A stretch of DNA of 64,000 nt, from positions 32,275,534 through 32,339,533 of the forward strand of contig OZ024905.1 in NCBI GenBank assembly GCA_964017125.1, read 5' to 3'. The DNA is from Flabesymbios commensalis. Its lineage: Eukaryota > Annelida > Polychaeta > Terebellida > Flabelligeridae. Position numbers and translations under genes: made by a program. The notes under the pieces were generated by a model. That model made no database searches. It was given only the letters and a program-made list of their open reading frames with translations, and was not told the DNA's origin. Shown piece by piece: positions 44,519-55,720 of this stretch; the first letter of the stretch is position 1, and the number at the start of each line of letters is the position of its first letter.

Positions 44519-46019
44519 CTCTATATGTATTCTACGTAAAAGACTTGAATCATAAATCATGGATTTTCATCCAGGTTTTTTCTGAATTCTAGCCTGTTAG
44601 AAAGTATTAAAGTTATATTCAATATTTTGTGTTTAAATATATAATACTGAGATAACAGATTGCGGTACCGTACCCCCCCCCCCTCCCCAGCTACTATATA
44701 TTTGTATCCACACTACAGTTTTCTTGTGGTTTAAATAAATACTCCGCAAAAATATTTCTACTAAAATGATGTTTCTATTTGTGGAGATTAAGTATAATTT
44801 TTTCTGAGATGAATTTTTTCAAGCGACAATGAAAATAATGGAGAATTACTGGAATGTTTACATAGTGTAAGATCTAGATGATCAATAACATCACTTTCAA
44901 TTCATATGTGGTAAAAATGTCAGATTTGGATAGTAAATGATATAGTAGGATCAATATACAACCTGACCATTAAAAAATTGAAAAAAAACGATTTTTGGGT
45001 ATTTTTGATCTGTATATCCCCTGGTGAAGTACAAGGCAAAAGTTTTCCCAAATTTAAACACGAGAAAGGGTCTATATGATGAATTTTCAAAATGGCCACC
45101 AATTTGCAACAATCTACTCTACAAATTACTGTTTTAGCGTTGCTTTTTACTATGACAAGTTGCAATATGATAACATTTTAGTCTAGTAGTCTAGTCTAGT
45201 AGTAGGATAATATTTTATTACAAAGATTTCAAAATGTATTACCCTTTAGCAGTAAAATCCAATATTATCGTTTTTAATTTATTTGTTAGCAGCTTAGATT
45301 ACTGTTATTCGGAATAAAATATGTGGTAATTCAACATCAACACTTGTAACTTTGGGTATCAAATTACATGTAAGATTTTAAATGTGTGAACTTTTTAAAC
45401 GCTATGAACGAAACTAATCATTGTTAATCCTTTTTGTTAACACCATTTATTATTGTTCTTCGGAATAAAAAGTGTGTTTCAACATCAACACTTTCAATTG
45501 TTGGGTTTCCAAATTAAACAAATATGAGTATTTTTCACCCACTTGAAGTTGCGAATCGCACTAGTGAAACACAATTTTAAGTGGGTGTAAATTTATATAC
45601 TACTACGTAGCAGGTGAATAGTTGATGGGGATACAATATTTGATTTACATATATAAAGCATAATGCTGTATTTGTTTAACAAATCTGAAACGTGCAATTA
45701 ATTGACAAGAAACTCTGTCCCCAAAAAGAACCAAAATATCGATGTTCTCGGAATTTCCAGTTTATATTGATATTTGGAGGGTTCCATGTAATAACCTGTT
45801 AAGCGCCCTTAACAGGTTCTTGTCGATAACGACGGATTTGAGGTGCTGAGGTAGGGAGGATTGTTGAGTAAAAAATCTGAGTTTTACTACTTCCATCATT
45901 TTTCTCACAAGCAAGTAACTGTTTATGGCTGTTAGTGAAACAGATTTATCTTTAAGAACTGTCCAATGTGTTTACCAGTAAATACTACTAAACAGCTAAA
46001 TAACAGTTATGTATGTGTA
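44519..46019. other. Intronic; ~148-bp two-unit repeat and one hairpin
   Basis: 45285-45380 and 45430-45520 share TTCGGAATAAAAT..GTG, CAACATCAACACTT and AATTG/GTTGGG words at about 148-bp spacing. The hairpin at 45529-45595 (TTTTTCACCCACTTGAAGTT with its inverted partner) matches the one at 27216-27279. A C9 run lies near 44672. No gene recognised. Confidence 0.55.
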
Positions 46020-46470
46020 TATACGGAATACGGCGTTCGCTCATCGTGATTGGCTCTATCACTGAAGTTAAGCGACGTCGCGGCCGGTTCATAATTGGAT
46101 GGGTGACCACCTGGTGACTGCCAGGTGCTGTATACACTCGTGGGGCTCAGAGAACCACGTAAATCAGATGGCTCGTCTGACTGCCCTAGAGTTGGACGTA
46201 AAAGAACCTCAATGGACGTAGGCGCAGTTTCCATCCAGCGAGACCCCAGAAAATCCACAATGTGTGAGTACTTGGCACATAAGGCGAATTTGCTTGGAAT
46301 GAAAAAAGCTTGATGCGCCTCAATGGCAGCTCAGCTGTATATCTCCCAGGAGACTGAGTTGGAATTTGAATGATAACAGGCCTTGCTAAGTTACTCTCGA
46401 TGTACAGCGCTCTGAACAGCCGCCGGCTGGATACATGCGCTATATAAGATTTCATCCATTCATTCATTCA
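46020..46470 (+). mobile_element. 5S-rRNA-derived SINE (SINE3 type)
   Basis: The head resembles 5S rRNA: CACTGAAGTTAAGCGACGTC (46053 on; A-box region), then CGGCCGGTTCATAATTGGAT, GGGTGACCACCTGGTGACTG (C-box) and CCAGGTGCTGTATAC, as in the 3' two thirds of 5S rRNA. The 5' part of the 5S region is diverged. A unique body follows, then GCGCTATATAAGATTTCATC and a (CATT)n tail ending near 46470. The internal Pol III promoter elements are therefore recognisable. It lies in the receptor's last intron. Flanking direct repeats were not clear. Confidence 0.85.
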
Positions 46471-47524
46471 TAAGTACACATAACATATAGCAAATTGTAG
46501 CGGTAAGTTTACTTAACATGTTCATACAAATGATACAATCACAAACCACAAATGGTAAGCACCCTTAACCTGTTAACATGATTTTACAAATATCGACAAT
46601 AATAATTTTAAATGTGCAAACGTATTCAGATAAATGGTTGTGGAGTCACTGTTTCACAGATATCTAATCGATATCCATGATTTCTGGCAATATTCGCATA
46701 ATTAATGCAGCCATAGTATTGCTGGCAATAATATGGTAATGTCATTTACCATAAGATATTGTGATATTGACCTTGAACTAGTTAACAAATTTTATATGGA
46801 AAATTTGCGCAAGGCATGCTGGGAGTCTTGGATGTGATTCCTAAATCTACTTTAATATTGATAAACAAACTTTTTTACTCGGAAGCTCTCAGCCTCTCGC
46901 TAGTGGGAAAACAAAATTGAACTTCAACTTTTAAAGTCGTTTTCTCAAAATTATAAATTATGCACTTAACAGGTTATTGCATGAGCGCGCCGCTTATCGC
47001 ACTGTGTCTTATGTCGCATCTCATGCTGTGTATTGCGCCATTCCTTTCGCTATACGTCCTAAGAAACGTCTTGTGCATCTTGCTTCACATATTGCGTCAC
47101 GTCCTGTGCCGCGTTTTTTTACCCTTCTTGTTCTTGCGAAGTTATTGTGCCACGCTTTTGCGCCACAGCTTGCCTATATATTCCCTTATTGCGCTGCGTC
47201 GATAATTCTGTCCTTGGTCTTGCGTTCAAATATAGGCCTATTTATTATCACCCCATGCTTCCCAACACGAGGTTGATATATTCAAACCAAAGAAGCAACA
47301 AACTAATAACAATTAAGTTTACATTGCCATTGCTAACCACTACCCTAGGGCCCCCACCCAAGAGTAGCACTGAGAGCGAGATATAATTTATGTTTTAGTT
47401 AAAGGCTATACTTTTTTATTAAATATTTATTAGGTATCGCCTGTCTGCATTCTGTTCACATTTGATAATGTTGGTAATTGGTTTACACAGGGCTTTTAAT
47501 GGCAGGATTCGAGGGGATAGTCCA
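46471..47524. other. Intronic; degenerate CTTGTGCCGCGTC-type array at 46985-47225
   Basis: The array has loosely repeated words (TCGCATCTCATGCTGTG, TTGCGCCA, TTGTGCATCTTGC, GCGTCACGTCCTGTGCCGCG) with a period near 20 bp, which keep three short frames open (46960-47386). The translations are low-complexity Leu/Cys/His-rich sequence and not a credible protein. Confidence 0.6.
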
Positions 47525-48189
47525 GTACTATAAGGTTTTTTGATGATCTTGTATTGGTATGATGCTGTAGATATCAGATCCAGCTCTTGCCGGTGTGGCA
47601 ACTCTGGGGAGAATCCGTGAACCGCATAAATCCAAAATGGCCGCCACTGAAACTAGGTCAAATTTTAAAACAGCAATAACTTTAGATATAATTACACTAG
47701 AACGATGATTTTGGGCTCTATGGATAGGTATTAGACCAAAGAATATTAATAATGTATTGAACTATACGTTAATGGTGGTAGGCAGCGATAATATAATAAA
47801 ATTGACATTTTGACTTTTGGAAATAGTTGTCCGACTTTAATTTTCGAAAAAAATGTGCTAGGAATTTTATTCTCAGACATATATTGTACATATAATATAT
47901 TGACATTGACCATACATCATTATAAATACAATATATAGTATATATGTGACAAACGATAAGTGGACATATTACATATTTATATATATAGGTATTATGTTGC
48001 TATGCAATTATAGTTCAAAATGGCTGATATTTGACCATGTGAAATAGTTAGTTATAAATCATAAATCCTGCCTTATAAATGTGATGTTGGTGATTATTGG
48101 CCTACACCAATAATATTATTGTTCTTCCTAATTTGCAGTTGCTATATTGATTCTCACAGATATATCTTCAGTTACAATGTTACACTATA

Positions 48190-51060
48190 ATGGACCCCAA
48201 AAAGGTTAACCCACCGTCCGTTTCAAATCACATTGGCCAGCCTTTTAAAGATGTGTGCAAACTGAACGAAAGTGTCACACAGGCTCATTCGGCTGATATG
48301 AAATGGCTTCTTACACTATTTAACACAGATGGTGAAGAATACCCTCTGGAGTGGTCTGGTTACATTACAGTATTAGCCAGTGATCATCATGTGACCTCTT
48401 CCAAACCATGCCCCCATTCACATTTGGTCCATTGATCGATGTCCCTCCATCTCACCCTGATACAATAGTGACAACCTTGGACTACTGGAAAAATTACTTG
48501 CAGAGTTTGGGTATGAATACAGTACATATAACACTGGATATGCAACTGTACATGGTTGCAATTCAAGTGAAGTGGTCAGACCCAGAGAAATGGGCAACAC
48601 TTGTAATACATCCAGGGGAGATGCACTGTGTTATGTCATTTCTCGGGTGTATTGGTAAGCTAATGAGAGGATCTGGTCTCGAGGAGCTGATTGGAGCAGC
48701 ATTCAGTGGTTTGACAGGTATATTAAATGGGAAGAACTGGCCACGAGCTATGCGTGCTTTACGTATGGTATGCACAGTCTTGTTGAGTGACTTCCTGTAT
48801 AAAGAGGGAAGTATACCCACATTTGACGATCTGTCAATCGTTCTTGAGAAGGCCTGCAAGCCACCAACTGGGCAGCTGTGGGTGGATTGTCTCATTAGGT
48901 CAACTCTGATTGCCCACATGTTTATTAGAGCTCAACGCGAAGGCTACTGGCTCCTGCATGTGCACTGCCTTCAAAAGATGCTTCCCTGCTTCTTTGCAGC
49001 TGGTCATTGGCACTATGCACGATACGCCACTTGGTATCTGCAAGAAATGAGCTGTCTGTCCGAGGATGTCAAGTCTGATCTCGTGGCTGGTGCTTTTGTA
49101 TTTAGACATCGGAAAGGTGTGTGAAACTCTAAGCAAATCAATTTGGGGAGCAAACTTATATACGCTATGGCAAATCTTAAGGTGGTCTCGTTGGCATCAG
49201 CCTCTCAGCTGAGCAGGTTGCCTGCTGGGTTCTCTCTTATCCTCTGTGTCAGCGTGTGTCTCAGGCCTTCGAGCTGATGTTTGAATCCACTGACAGTAAA
49301 GGTGCAACATTGACTCCGGCTATTAAACACAAAGAGGAGGGATTGAATAGGAGAAAGCTGGATGCTGCTGATAGAAATCTTATTCTACATGAGTTTAAAA
49401 AACACATCAATCCTCTTGTTGATCCTTCACTAGAACTGATTAATATAGTGAATAGGAAGGTAGCTGATGACAGCATCAATATCGCTGACACAGTGAATAT
49501 CGGCGGGGAGATGACAAGAAATTTCGTCAACTCTTTACCTGAAGGTCTCCATAAATCAATATCAGGGAAAATTAAAACAATGGGAACGATGAAAAGTGGA
49601 ATAAAAATAGGAGATGCAATGATTTATGACATGGAAGCACTTTTCAGTCGTCTCCTAATTTTTGGTCAGAACAGGAACACAAGTTTTGTATCAGTATTTG
49701 AGTATTTGAGCTTTGTGCAGTCCCCTCCTCTATAATTGACGAATTTGGTCTTATTCGCAAAGGTAATAAGGCCAATATTGTGGAAAAACTGGCCATAATT
49801 TCATCTGAGCCCCGTCCTCCAGATGACGTGATCGTGGATGGAGGACAGTTATTGTATCATATCGTCTGGCCCTGTGGTGGTACCATCTCTACAGTAGCCA
49901 CAAGTATGGCGACCAGATTGAAGACCTACACCGTAATTCCTACTAAAATAATTTTTGATAGGTATGGCAATGTCTCCGCTAAAGACCATGAGCGATCTCG
50001 CATAGCCGGAGGTGCTGTTCCTGCTGAATACAACCTTACGCTCACATCTCCTCTTCCATACAGAGACATTATCATGAAAAGCAAAGCTAATAAGAGATTT
50101 ATATCACGTTTACTTTGCACATGTACAATGGACTCACATACTTTAATGGTTGGAGAAGATGAAGGTTTATTAAACCACGATGAGGCAGATGTATTGATGA
50201 TCAGCTACATGATCGAGGCGGTGAGAAAGGGCAAGAGGGTCATTCGTATCACCAGTGATGATACAGACGTTATCATTCTCCTGGTTGTCTGGATCAGGAA
50301 GCTTATGATCACTTCTTTGGTTCAGCTGGAAAAGTGGGATGAGAGAGTGCTGCATGTTAACGACATTGCAGTAGCTCTGGGCGATAAAAGTCTTCAACTC
50401 CTCGGAATGCATGCGGTCACAGGATGTGACACTGTGTCTTACCCTTTCAAAAAGGAAAGCTCATAGCACTCAGCAAACTCCAACAAGGTGACTTTCCAGA
50501 ATTATACTTTGTCATTGGAGAGGAGACAGTCACACATGAGGATTTATTGAGAACTTTTTTGCTGCACTTTATAGTCAGCCAAAGTGCTCTAGTATGTATA
50601 CAGCCCGGATATGATTTATACTAAGAAGTAGGGTAAACCACCCCTTGTGAAATCGCTGCCGCCCACTGATAAAAATCTGCTCCTGCACATGCTGCGAGCA
50701 CATTGTCAAGCATTCTTGTGGAAGGCAGCAGATAAATAGAATGCCCCATCACTTTGTATTACTCAGTTTGGCTGGGTGTGGCTCAACAACGTCCCATCTC
50801 CTGTAATAGCAAGTGGACCTCCAGCACCTCCTGACCTAATGAAAATTGTAAGTTGTAAGTGCAGGGCTGCAGGGAAGGCTTGCTCACAAGCAAACTGCAG
50901 TTGTTTGACAGCAAGTCTGTCCTGTACAACATACTGTCAGTGCGAAGGTTCCCTTAATCAGTGTCACAATCCAATGACAGCCAGACATGGGGACAGTGCA
51001 ATTATCAATGATGCAGAAGAGAAACACTCTGATTTCGACACTGATCTCCTTGAATATTAG
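48190..51060 (+). pseudogene. Academ-like transposase with XPG-like nuclease and CxC zinc domain, disrupted
   Basis: The start MDPKKVNPPSVSN is preceded by a leader shared with the inverted copy. Order of parts: N-terminal region (48190-48410); DDE-type core in 48408-49124 with TLDMQLYMVA, HPGEMHCVMSFLGCIGKLM, SGLEELIGAAFSG and LNGKNWPRAMRALRM; linker in 49150-49735 with GISLSAEQV, NRRKLDAADRNLI and GIKIGDAMIYD; nuclease in 49736-50466 with DGGQLLYHIVWP, FDRYGNVSAKDHERSR, NHDEADVLMISYM, TSDDTDVIILLVVW and HAVTGCDTVS; C-terminal cysteine-rich domain in 50776-51060 with SCKCRAAGKACSQANCSC and CTTYCQCEGSLNQC (Tesmin/TSO1-like CxC spacing). The nuclease acidic residues are intact, although AEA/EEAD is DEAD here. 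Frame changes near 48410, 49130, 49735 and 50450 and a stop near 50735 break it. If any are introns, I could not show splice sites. Domain order and length fit Academ elements with an XPG domain. Confidence 0.75.
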
Positions 51061-51514
51061 ATACCATGTTTGACACAAACATGCATAGTAACATCGCATC
51101 ATATATGCAGACAGATGGTTTGTAACATCCCATCAGATACATATATTCTGCTGGTGAATTATTGTTATCGGTGTTGGGACCCCCACATGTTACATGACCT
51201 TCAGAGTATTAGAAGCATGCCTAGATATATCTATGATATACCATTAGTCTAGTCAAAAGGTTGAAATGTGACAGTATGGTAATATGACTAGTCATGAGAA
51301 ATAAAAAAAATATTTACTAGTCACTATTATGTTTTACACATTAGAGATAAATGATTTAATTATTGGAGATGATAGCATTATTGTATTAATATGATGTACT
51401 AGTCAAGAGAGTGACAAGACGATAATGTTTTAAAATATCACACTATGACAACATGATGGACAAGTCATCAGAAAACATAATAAATATAAATGATGTAATT
51501 AATGGACTTCCTGT

Positions 51515-52021
51515 GACCAAATGTGAATGGGGGCATGGTTTGGAAGAGGTCACATGATGATCCCTTGCTAATACTGTAATGTAACCAGACCACTCCAGAG
51601 GGTATTCTTCACCATCTGTGTTAAATAGTGTAAGAAGCCATTTCATATCAGCTGAATGAGCCTGAGTGACACTTTCGTTCAGTTTGCACACATCTTTAAA
51701 AGGCTGGCCAATGTGATTTGATACGGACGGTGGGTTAACCTTTTTGGGTCCATTATAGTGTAACATTGTACCTGAAGATATATCTGTGAGAATCAATATA
51801 GCAACTGCAAATTAAGAAGAACAATAATATTACTGGTGTAGGCCAATAATCACCAACATCACATTTATAAGGCAGGATTTATGATAAACTAACTATTTCA
51901 CATGGTCAAATATCAGCCATTTTGAACTATAATTGCATAGCAACATAATACCCATATATATAAATATGTAGTATGTCCACTTATCGTTTGTCACATATAT
52001 ACTATATATTGTATTTATAAT
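51515..52021 (-). repeat. Inverted duplication of 47919-48429 inside the same transposon
   Basis: The reverse complement of this segment matches 47919-48429, including the start and first ~80 codons of the transposase (open frame 51443-51796, minus), with few changes. It is flanked by a ~67-bp direct repeat, AATATCACACTATGACAACA to GATGTAATTAATGGA, at 51436-51505 and 52019-52087. The copy lacks any Academ core and is not a gene. Confidence 0.9.
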
Positions 52022-52954
52022 ATCACACTATGACAACATGATGGACAAGTCATCAGAAAACATAATAAATATAAATGATGTAATTAATGGATATGATAAC
52101 ATTATCGTGTTGATAAAGATGAAGAGAATGCCATCATCTATTGAAATGATGGACTAGTCAATATAGCCTACATAATAAAATTATTGGTTACTTGATGAAG
52201 AGAATGCCATCATTTTCTAAAATGAGTTGTTTCAAATGGAAAATATACTGTTACCAGTGTTAAAATGATGGAATTGTCATTACAATTGTTTTTTGTTTTT
52301 ACATAGAAATAAGATCTATTATACTATTATATACTAGTCGAAAGGTTAAAATGTCACACAATGAAAATATGATGGACTAGTCATGAGAAATAAACAAGAT
52401 TTACTAGTCAATACTATGCAGCCATTAATTTGAAAGATATTCATCACTTATGCCTGTCAAACTAGATCTATCCACAGATATGTTTATTTGTTTGTAGATT
52501 TTGCTGGAGCTGCGTGTATCCATTAGTTGTTGTTGTCAATGAAATATTTGTTATTACACATTTTCAGAAATGTATTGTATGTACACAGTATGTTCGAACA
52601 CCCAACATAGCATTTTCAGCACAATTTTCTCAAAAACGACAGCCGGCCATCTATTTCGCCGGGTCGAAATATTGGCCATTTTTTATTATGGCTGCCCAGC
52701 AGGACAGATTTTTTTCTCAAACCCATGCATGACATTCTCTGTGTAAATACCTTTTCGTAGACACCAAAATCATCCTTCTAACTGAATTATATTGACAGTT
52801 ATTGCTACTTTACCGTTTGACCCTTATTTCGATGGCGGCTATTTTGAATTTATGCAAATCACGGATTCTCCCCAGAGTTGCCACACCGGCAAGAGCTGGA
52901 TCTGACATCTACAGTATCTAACCAATACAAATCCACCAAAAAACCTTATAGTAC

Positions 52955-54023
52955 CAACAATTTCTCATTTTTCATATATTTTTGTTACTTTCATTTATTA
53001 CTGTACTTGTAGTTTCCCACAAAATTCACAGTGGCGGATCCAGAAGGGGGCGCAGCCGCCCCCCCCCCCCCCTCCCGTTCTGGGTCTCAAAAACAACCAT
53101 ATTTCGAATGCGTCATTTGATGCCTTACATTACAAAATTTTCCGAGGAAGAATATGCCCCCGGACCCCTCTAGAGCATATGAGTGCCAGCTGTGGTGTAG
53201 AAATTCTTGCAAAAATCGGCGCCACTGATTCATGAAGGTATGTGAACATTCACAATGACAAAACAACCTCTAGCATCTTTTATGAACAATTGTCAACCAT
53301 ATAATATCTCAGATTACGTTTTCAGAATAGCGGCTATCAAAGATAACAGCCGGTGGGAAATTGTCATCATTATTAATGAATTAATCGATATAAATGATAA
53401 TTCAATATTATTGACAAAAGGTAATAATTATAAGCCTGGTGTTTGCTGAAATTTGTTTTTAGGCTAAAAGGCTTACATATGTTTTAAAAAGTATCTGGTA
53501 TAGTAGTAATATTGGTCTAGGTGGATGTAGTGACTACAAAAATTAATTGACCAATAAGCGTGTTATTGTATTGTATTTCATACCGACCCCTCACCATTAA
53601 AAATTAATTAATATAAATTAATTAATATAAATCCTTTTTCAAATGACTTTCCAGATGTTGGTTAACAATACTTCTTGGGCCAAAAGCGTTAAACATGTTT
53701 CATAATGTTTTCGGAGAGGTCTAGACCCGGGGTCTAGACGGATTCATCGATCCCTAAACTAGTTGAAATGAGATACTGCAAAATAAAATTGAATTAAAAC
53801 AACCGGGAATATGGCAGCGGCCATCTTGGACGCTTTATTGACTAAATAAAAATTATCAATCAAGGAAGCTTGGCATCATTCAGATTCTGATTCTACGTAT
53901 ACTTCTCCTATCATAAGCTGTTTTTGGAGTAGGGGCCTACATTTGCAAGTTTGACATCGTGGTTGCTTATAAATAAACTACAATACACTCTTTGTACGAG
54001 TTTGCGCGTGAACATTAGTATTA
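52955..54023. other. Intronic; one MITE end at ~53030
   Basis: CAGTGGCGGATCCAGAAGGG followed by C14 near 53030-53075 looks like one end of a CAGTGGCGGATC-type element; no matching other end was found nearby. No exon recognised. Confidence 0.5.
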
Positions 54024-54240
54024 ACAAAACAGTTCAGCTTTAGTCACTGTGTGGCGTGTTGTCATTGAAGAGTGTGTAACAGTAGTCTGCACAAAACAGT
54101 TCAGCTTTGGTCACTGTGTGGCGTGTTGTTATTAAAAGGGTGTATATTGTAAAATAAGTCGCTGATGAGTTAAGCTTCTGAGCTAGGTCCGCTGAGGATA
54201 TAGGCGCTATAGAAGCTTATTGATTGAAAAATACGTACAA
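54024..54240 (+). repeat. Probable SINE 3' part with a 67-bp internal duplication
   Basis: ACAAAACAGTTCAGCTTTAG, TCACTGTGTGGCGTGTTGT recurs after 67 bp (54024 and 54091). The end GGCGCTATAGAAGCTTATTG resembles the GCGCTATA tail of the SINE at 46.0-46.5 kb. Confidence 0.5.
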
Positions 54241-54654
54241 TTCAATTAATCAACATAATCATAACTACTTGTAAATGGATGAGTCCATATATGTCGTACA
54301 CTAACAGTAGGAGTCTATAATAATTCTATCAAATCGAAACATAGCCATGAATTTCTAGCCAATTACATAGCAATTAGCGGCCTATTTTTGATGACATCAT
54401 ATCCACCCTTTCCCATGACGCAAATGCAGAAAACTTTTATTATGTCATTCTCTTGGTCATGCTATGGATTTATGCCATAAGACGTTTTCTTGCAATTTTT
54501 TTAGGGTCCGGGTATAGGGCCTATATGCTTGGTATATTGATCCTACTAATACCACTGTGAACGTGGTCAAATAGGGCCATACTTCTTTCGGGTTCACTGC
54601 TTGAACTTATCGATAAATTCATTGATGATATCGCTAAATTCTAGTGATATTTAC
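54241..54654. other. Intronic sequence next to the receptor exon
   Basis: No repeat or gene recognised. Confidence 0.4.
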
Positions 54655-55068
54655 CTGAAGTGAACAAGACCAACGCTTGCAAAACGGCTATCTCTTCTCC
54701 ATTCAGTTTCGCACGCTGAAGACGTTTTGCCACTCTGATGAACAGAGCAGCCAGCTCTGTGCCAAATACTGTGGACACTGGTTGACCCGTGCGTGTTATT
54801 TGTTCTGTATTTGTACTTTCCTTGTTAAGCATATCCTCATTATTGCTAGCAAGTGAGTAGATGTCAATTTGATGGAATATATTGTCATTTTTTCCATATG
54901 TATTAGTGCCTATCCCAATTTCTCCGGATTTAATATTTGTCTCTGGTTCGTCACAAGCACAGCTGGTTGATGATATTGTTGTGAAATTATTAGTTGGTAT
55001 CACTAGCACTTCACGTTCCACATCAATCATCCAGAAACGGTTAACAAATGTCAGCTCAGCTATAGAAC
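54655..55068 (-). CDS. Nuclear receptor LBD, internal exon (helix 5 to helix 8) with a long insertion
   Basis: Acceptor CTTATATTATAG| (AG at 55069-55070) and donor TTCAG|GTAAAT. Length 414 nt; enters in phase 1 and leaves in phase 1. Residues 1-24 SIAELTFVNRF, WMIDVEREVLVI fit helix 5 and the beta turn (compare LLKG..ME...L......D.E...L in thyroid hormone receptor). Residues about 25-97 are Asn/Ser/Thr/Asp-rich (for example TNNFTTISST, GTNTYGKNDN) and without counterpart in most receptors. Residues 98-137, ELAALFIRVAKRLQRAKLNG then EEIAVLQALVLFTS, are helices 7-8 (compare FELGMSL..F.L...EVALLQAVLLMSS). Thyroid hormone receptors, as I recall, also have an intron right after this block, before D-R. 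The insertion could alter ligand pocket or dimer surfaces; that is inference. Confidence 0.9.
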
Positions 55069-55379
55069 CTATAATATAAGAAGGATATATAGACATAATA
55101 TAATATATATTTAACATTTTTTTTATACCTAAACATTTACATAGGATTTACTGATGGGTTAAGTTTCTTGAATATATTTGTTGTCCAATATTTTAAGATT
55201 CTCAAATGACGCTCAATTATAAGAGGGGCTCTATCGAGCTCACCATACGGGGCAAAACAGTTTCACAATACCGTAAATGTACGGTACTCGTTCTACAGCT
55301 TCAGCTTAATGGAAACCCTATACTTAGCACCCATAATGCAAAATAGGCGAAACAAGTTTATCAAAAAGAAAACACATTA

Positions 55380-55720
55380 AATTAATCGTGGTTATGGAGA
55401 CTGAACGTCGCTTCAAAGCTAATCCCCTTTCCTGAAGACCATTATTTTAGATTTACCTACATTAAGAGACAATTTCCATTGATCACAGTAATCGTACATT
55501 ACATCCAGACTTTCCTGTAACCCGGCGAAAGTTTCCGATAAAATATCGGTATCGTCAGCGTACAACATAATTTTAGATCAGTAATTTCTAAACCTGAACA
55601 ACCTTTGACACGCACATTATCTTCTAAATCGTTAATAAACACTACTACAAAGTTTGCCTGTGCGGTAAGGCTTTACTTTGATAAGCCTGCTCTTCAAGCT
55701 CTTCAAGCTGTGAGCAGACA
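55380..55720 (-). pseudogene. LINE reverse transcriptase fragment with YADD box
   Basis: On the minus strand: FINDLEDNVRVKGCSGLEIT, then after one frame change LYADDTDILSETFAGLQESL, DVMYDYCDQWKLSLNVGKSK and IMVFRKGD before a stop. This is the catalytic palm of a non-LTR reverse transcriptase (FINDL, YADD, L...CD.WKL..N..K.K.M.F.KG). Only about 100 codons remain. It lies in the receptor intron, in the gene's own orientation. Confidence 0.88.

Larger units (their letters stand above)
47525..52954 (+). mobile_element. Academ-like DNA transposon, best-preserved copy, with ~205-bp terminal inverted repeats
   Basis: Left end GTACTATAAGGTTTTTTGAT and right end an inverted match; the arms (47525-47730 and 52751-52954) share CAGATCCAGCTCTTGCCGGT, GTGGCAACTCTGGGGAGAAT and GCAATAACT in inverted order. 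Inside are a transposase-nuclease gene (48190-51060), an inverted duplication of the left interior (51515-52021), and subterminal repeats with GGACTAGTCATGAGAAATAA and TTTACTAGTCA words (51240-52420). No clear target duplication was seen at the ends as drawn. It lies in the last intron of the receptor gene, on the opposite strand. Confidence 0.85.

Noticed and set aside
46960-47386. Three overlapping hydrophobic plus-strand frames as a membrane protein gene
   Set aside because: Low-complexity repeat with period near 20 bp; composition alone gives Leu/Cys-rich frames in all three phases.
51443-51796. Minus-strand 117-codon frame as a separate gene
   Set aside because: It is the inverted duplicate of the first transposase codons of the surrounding element.
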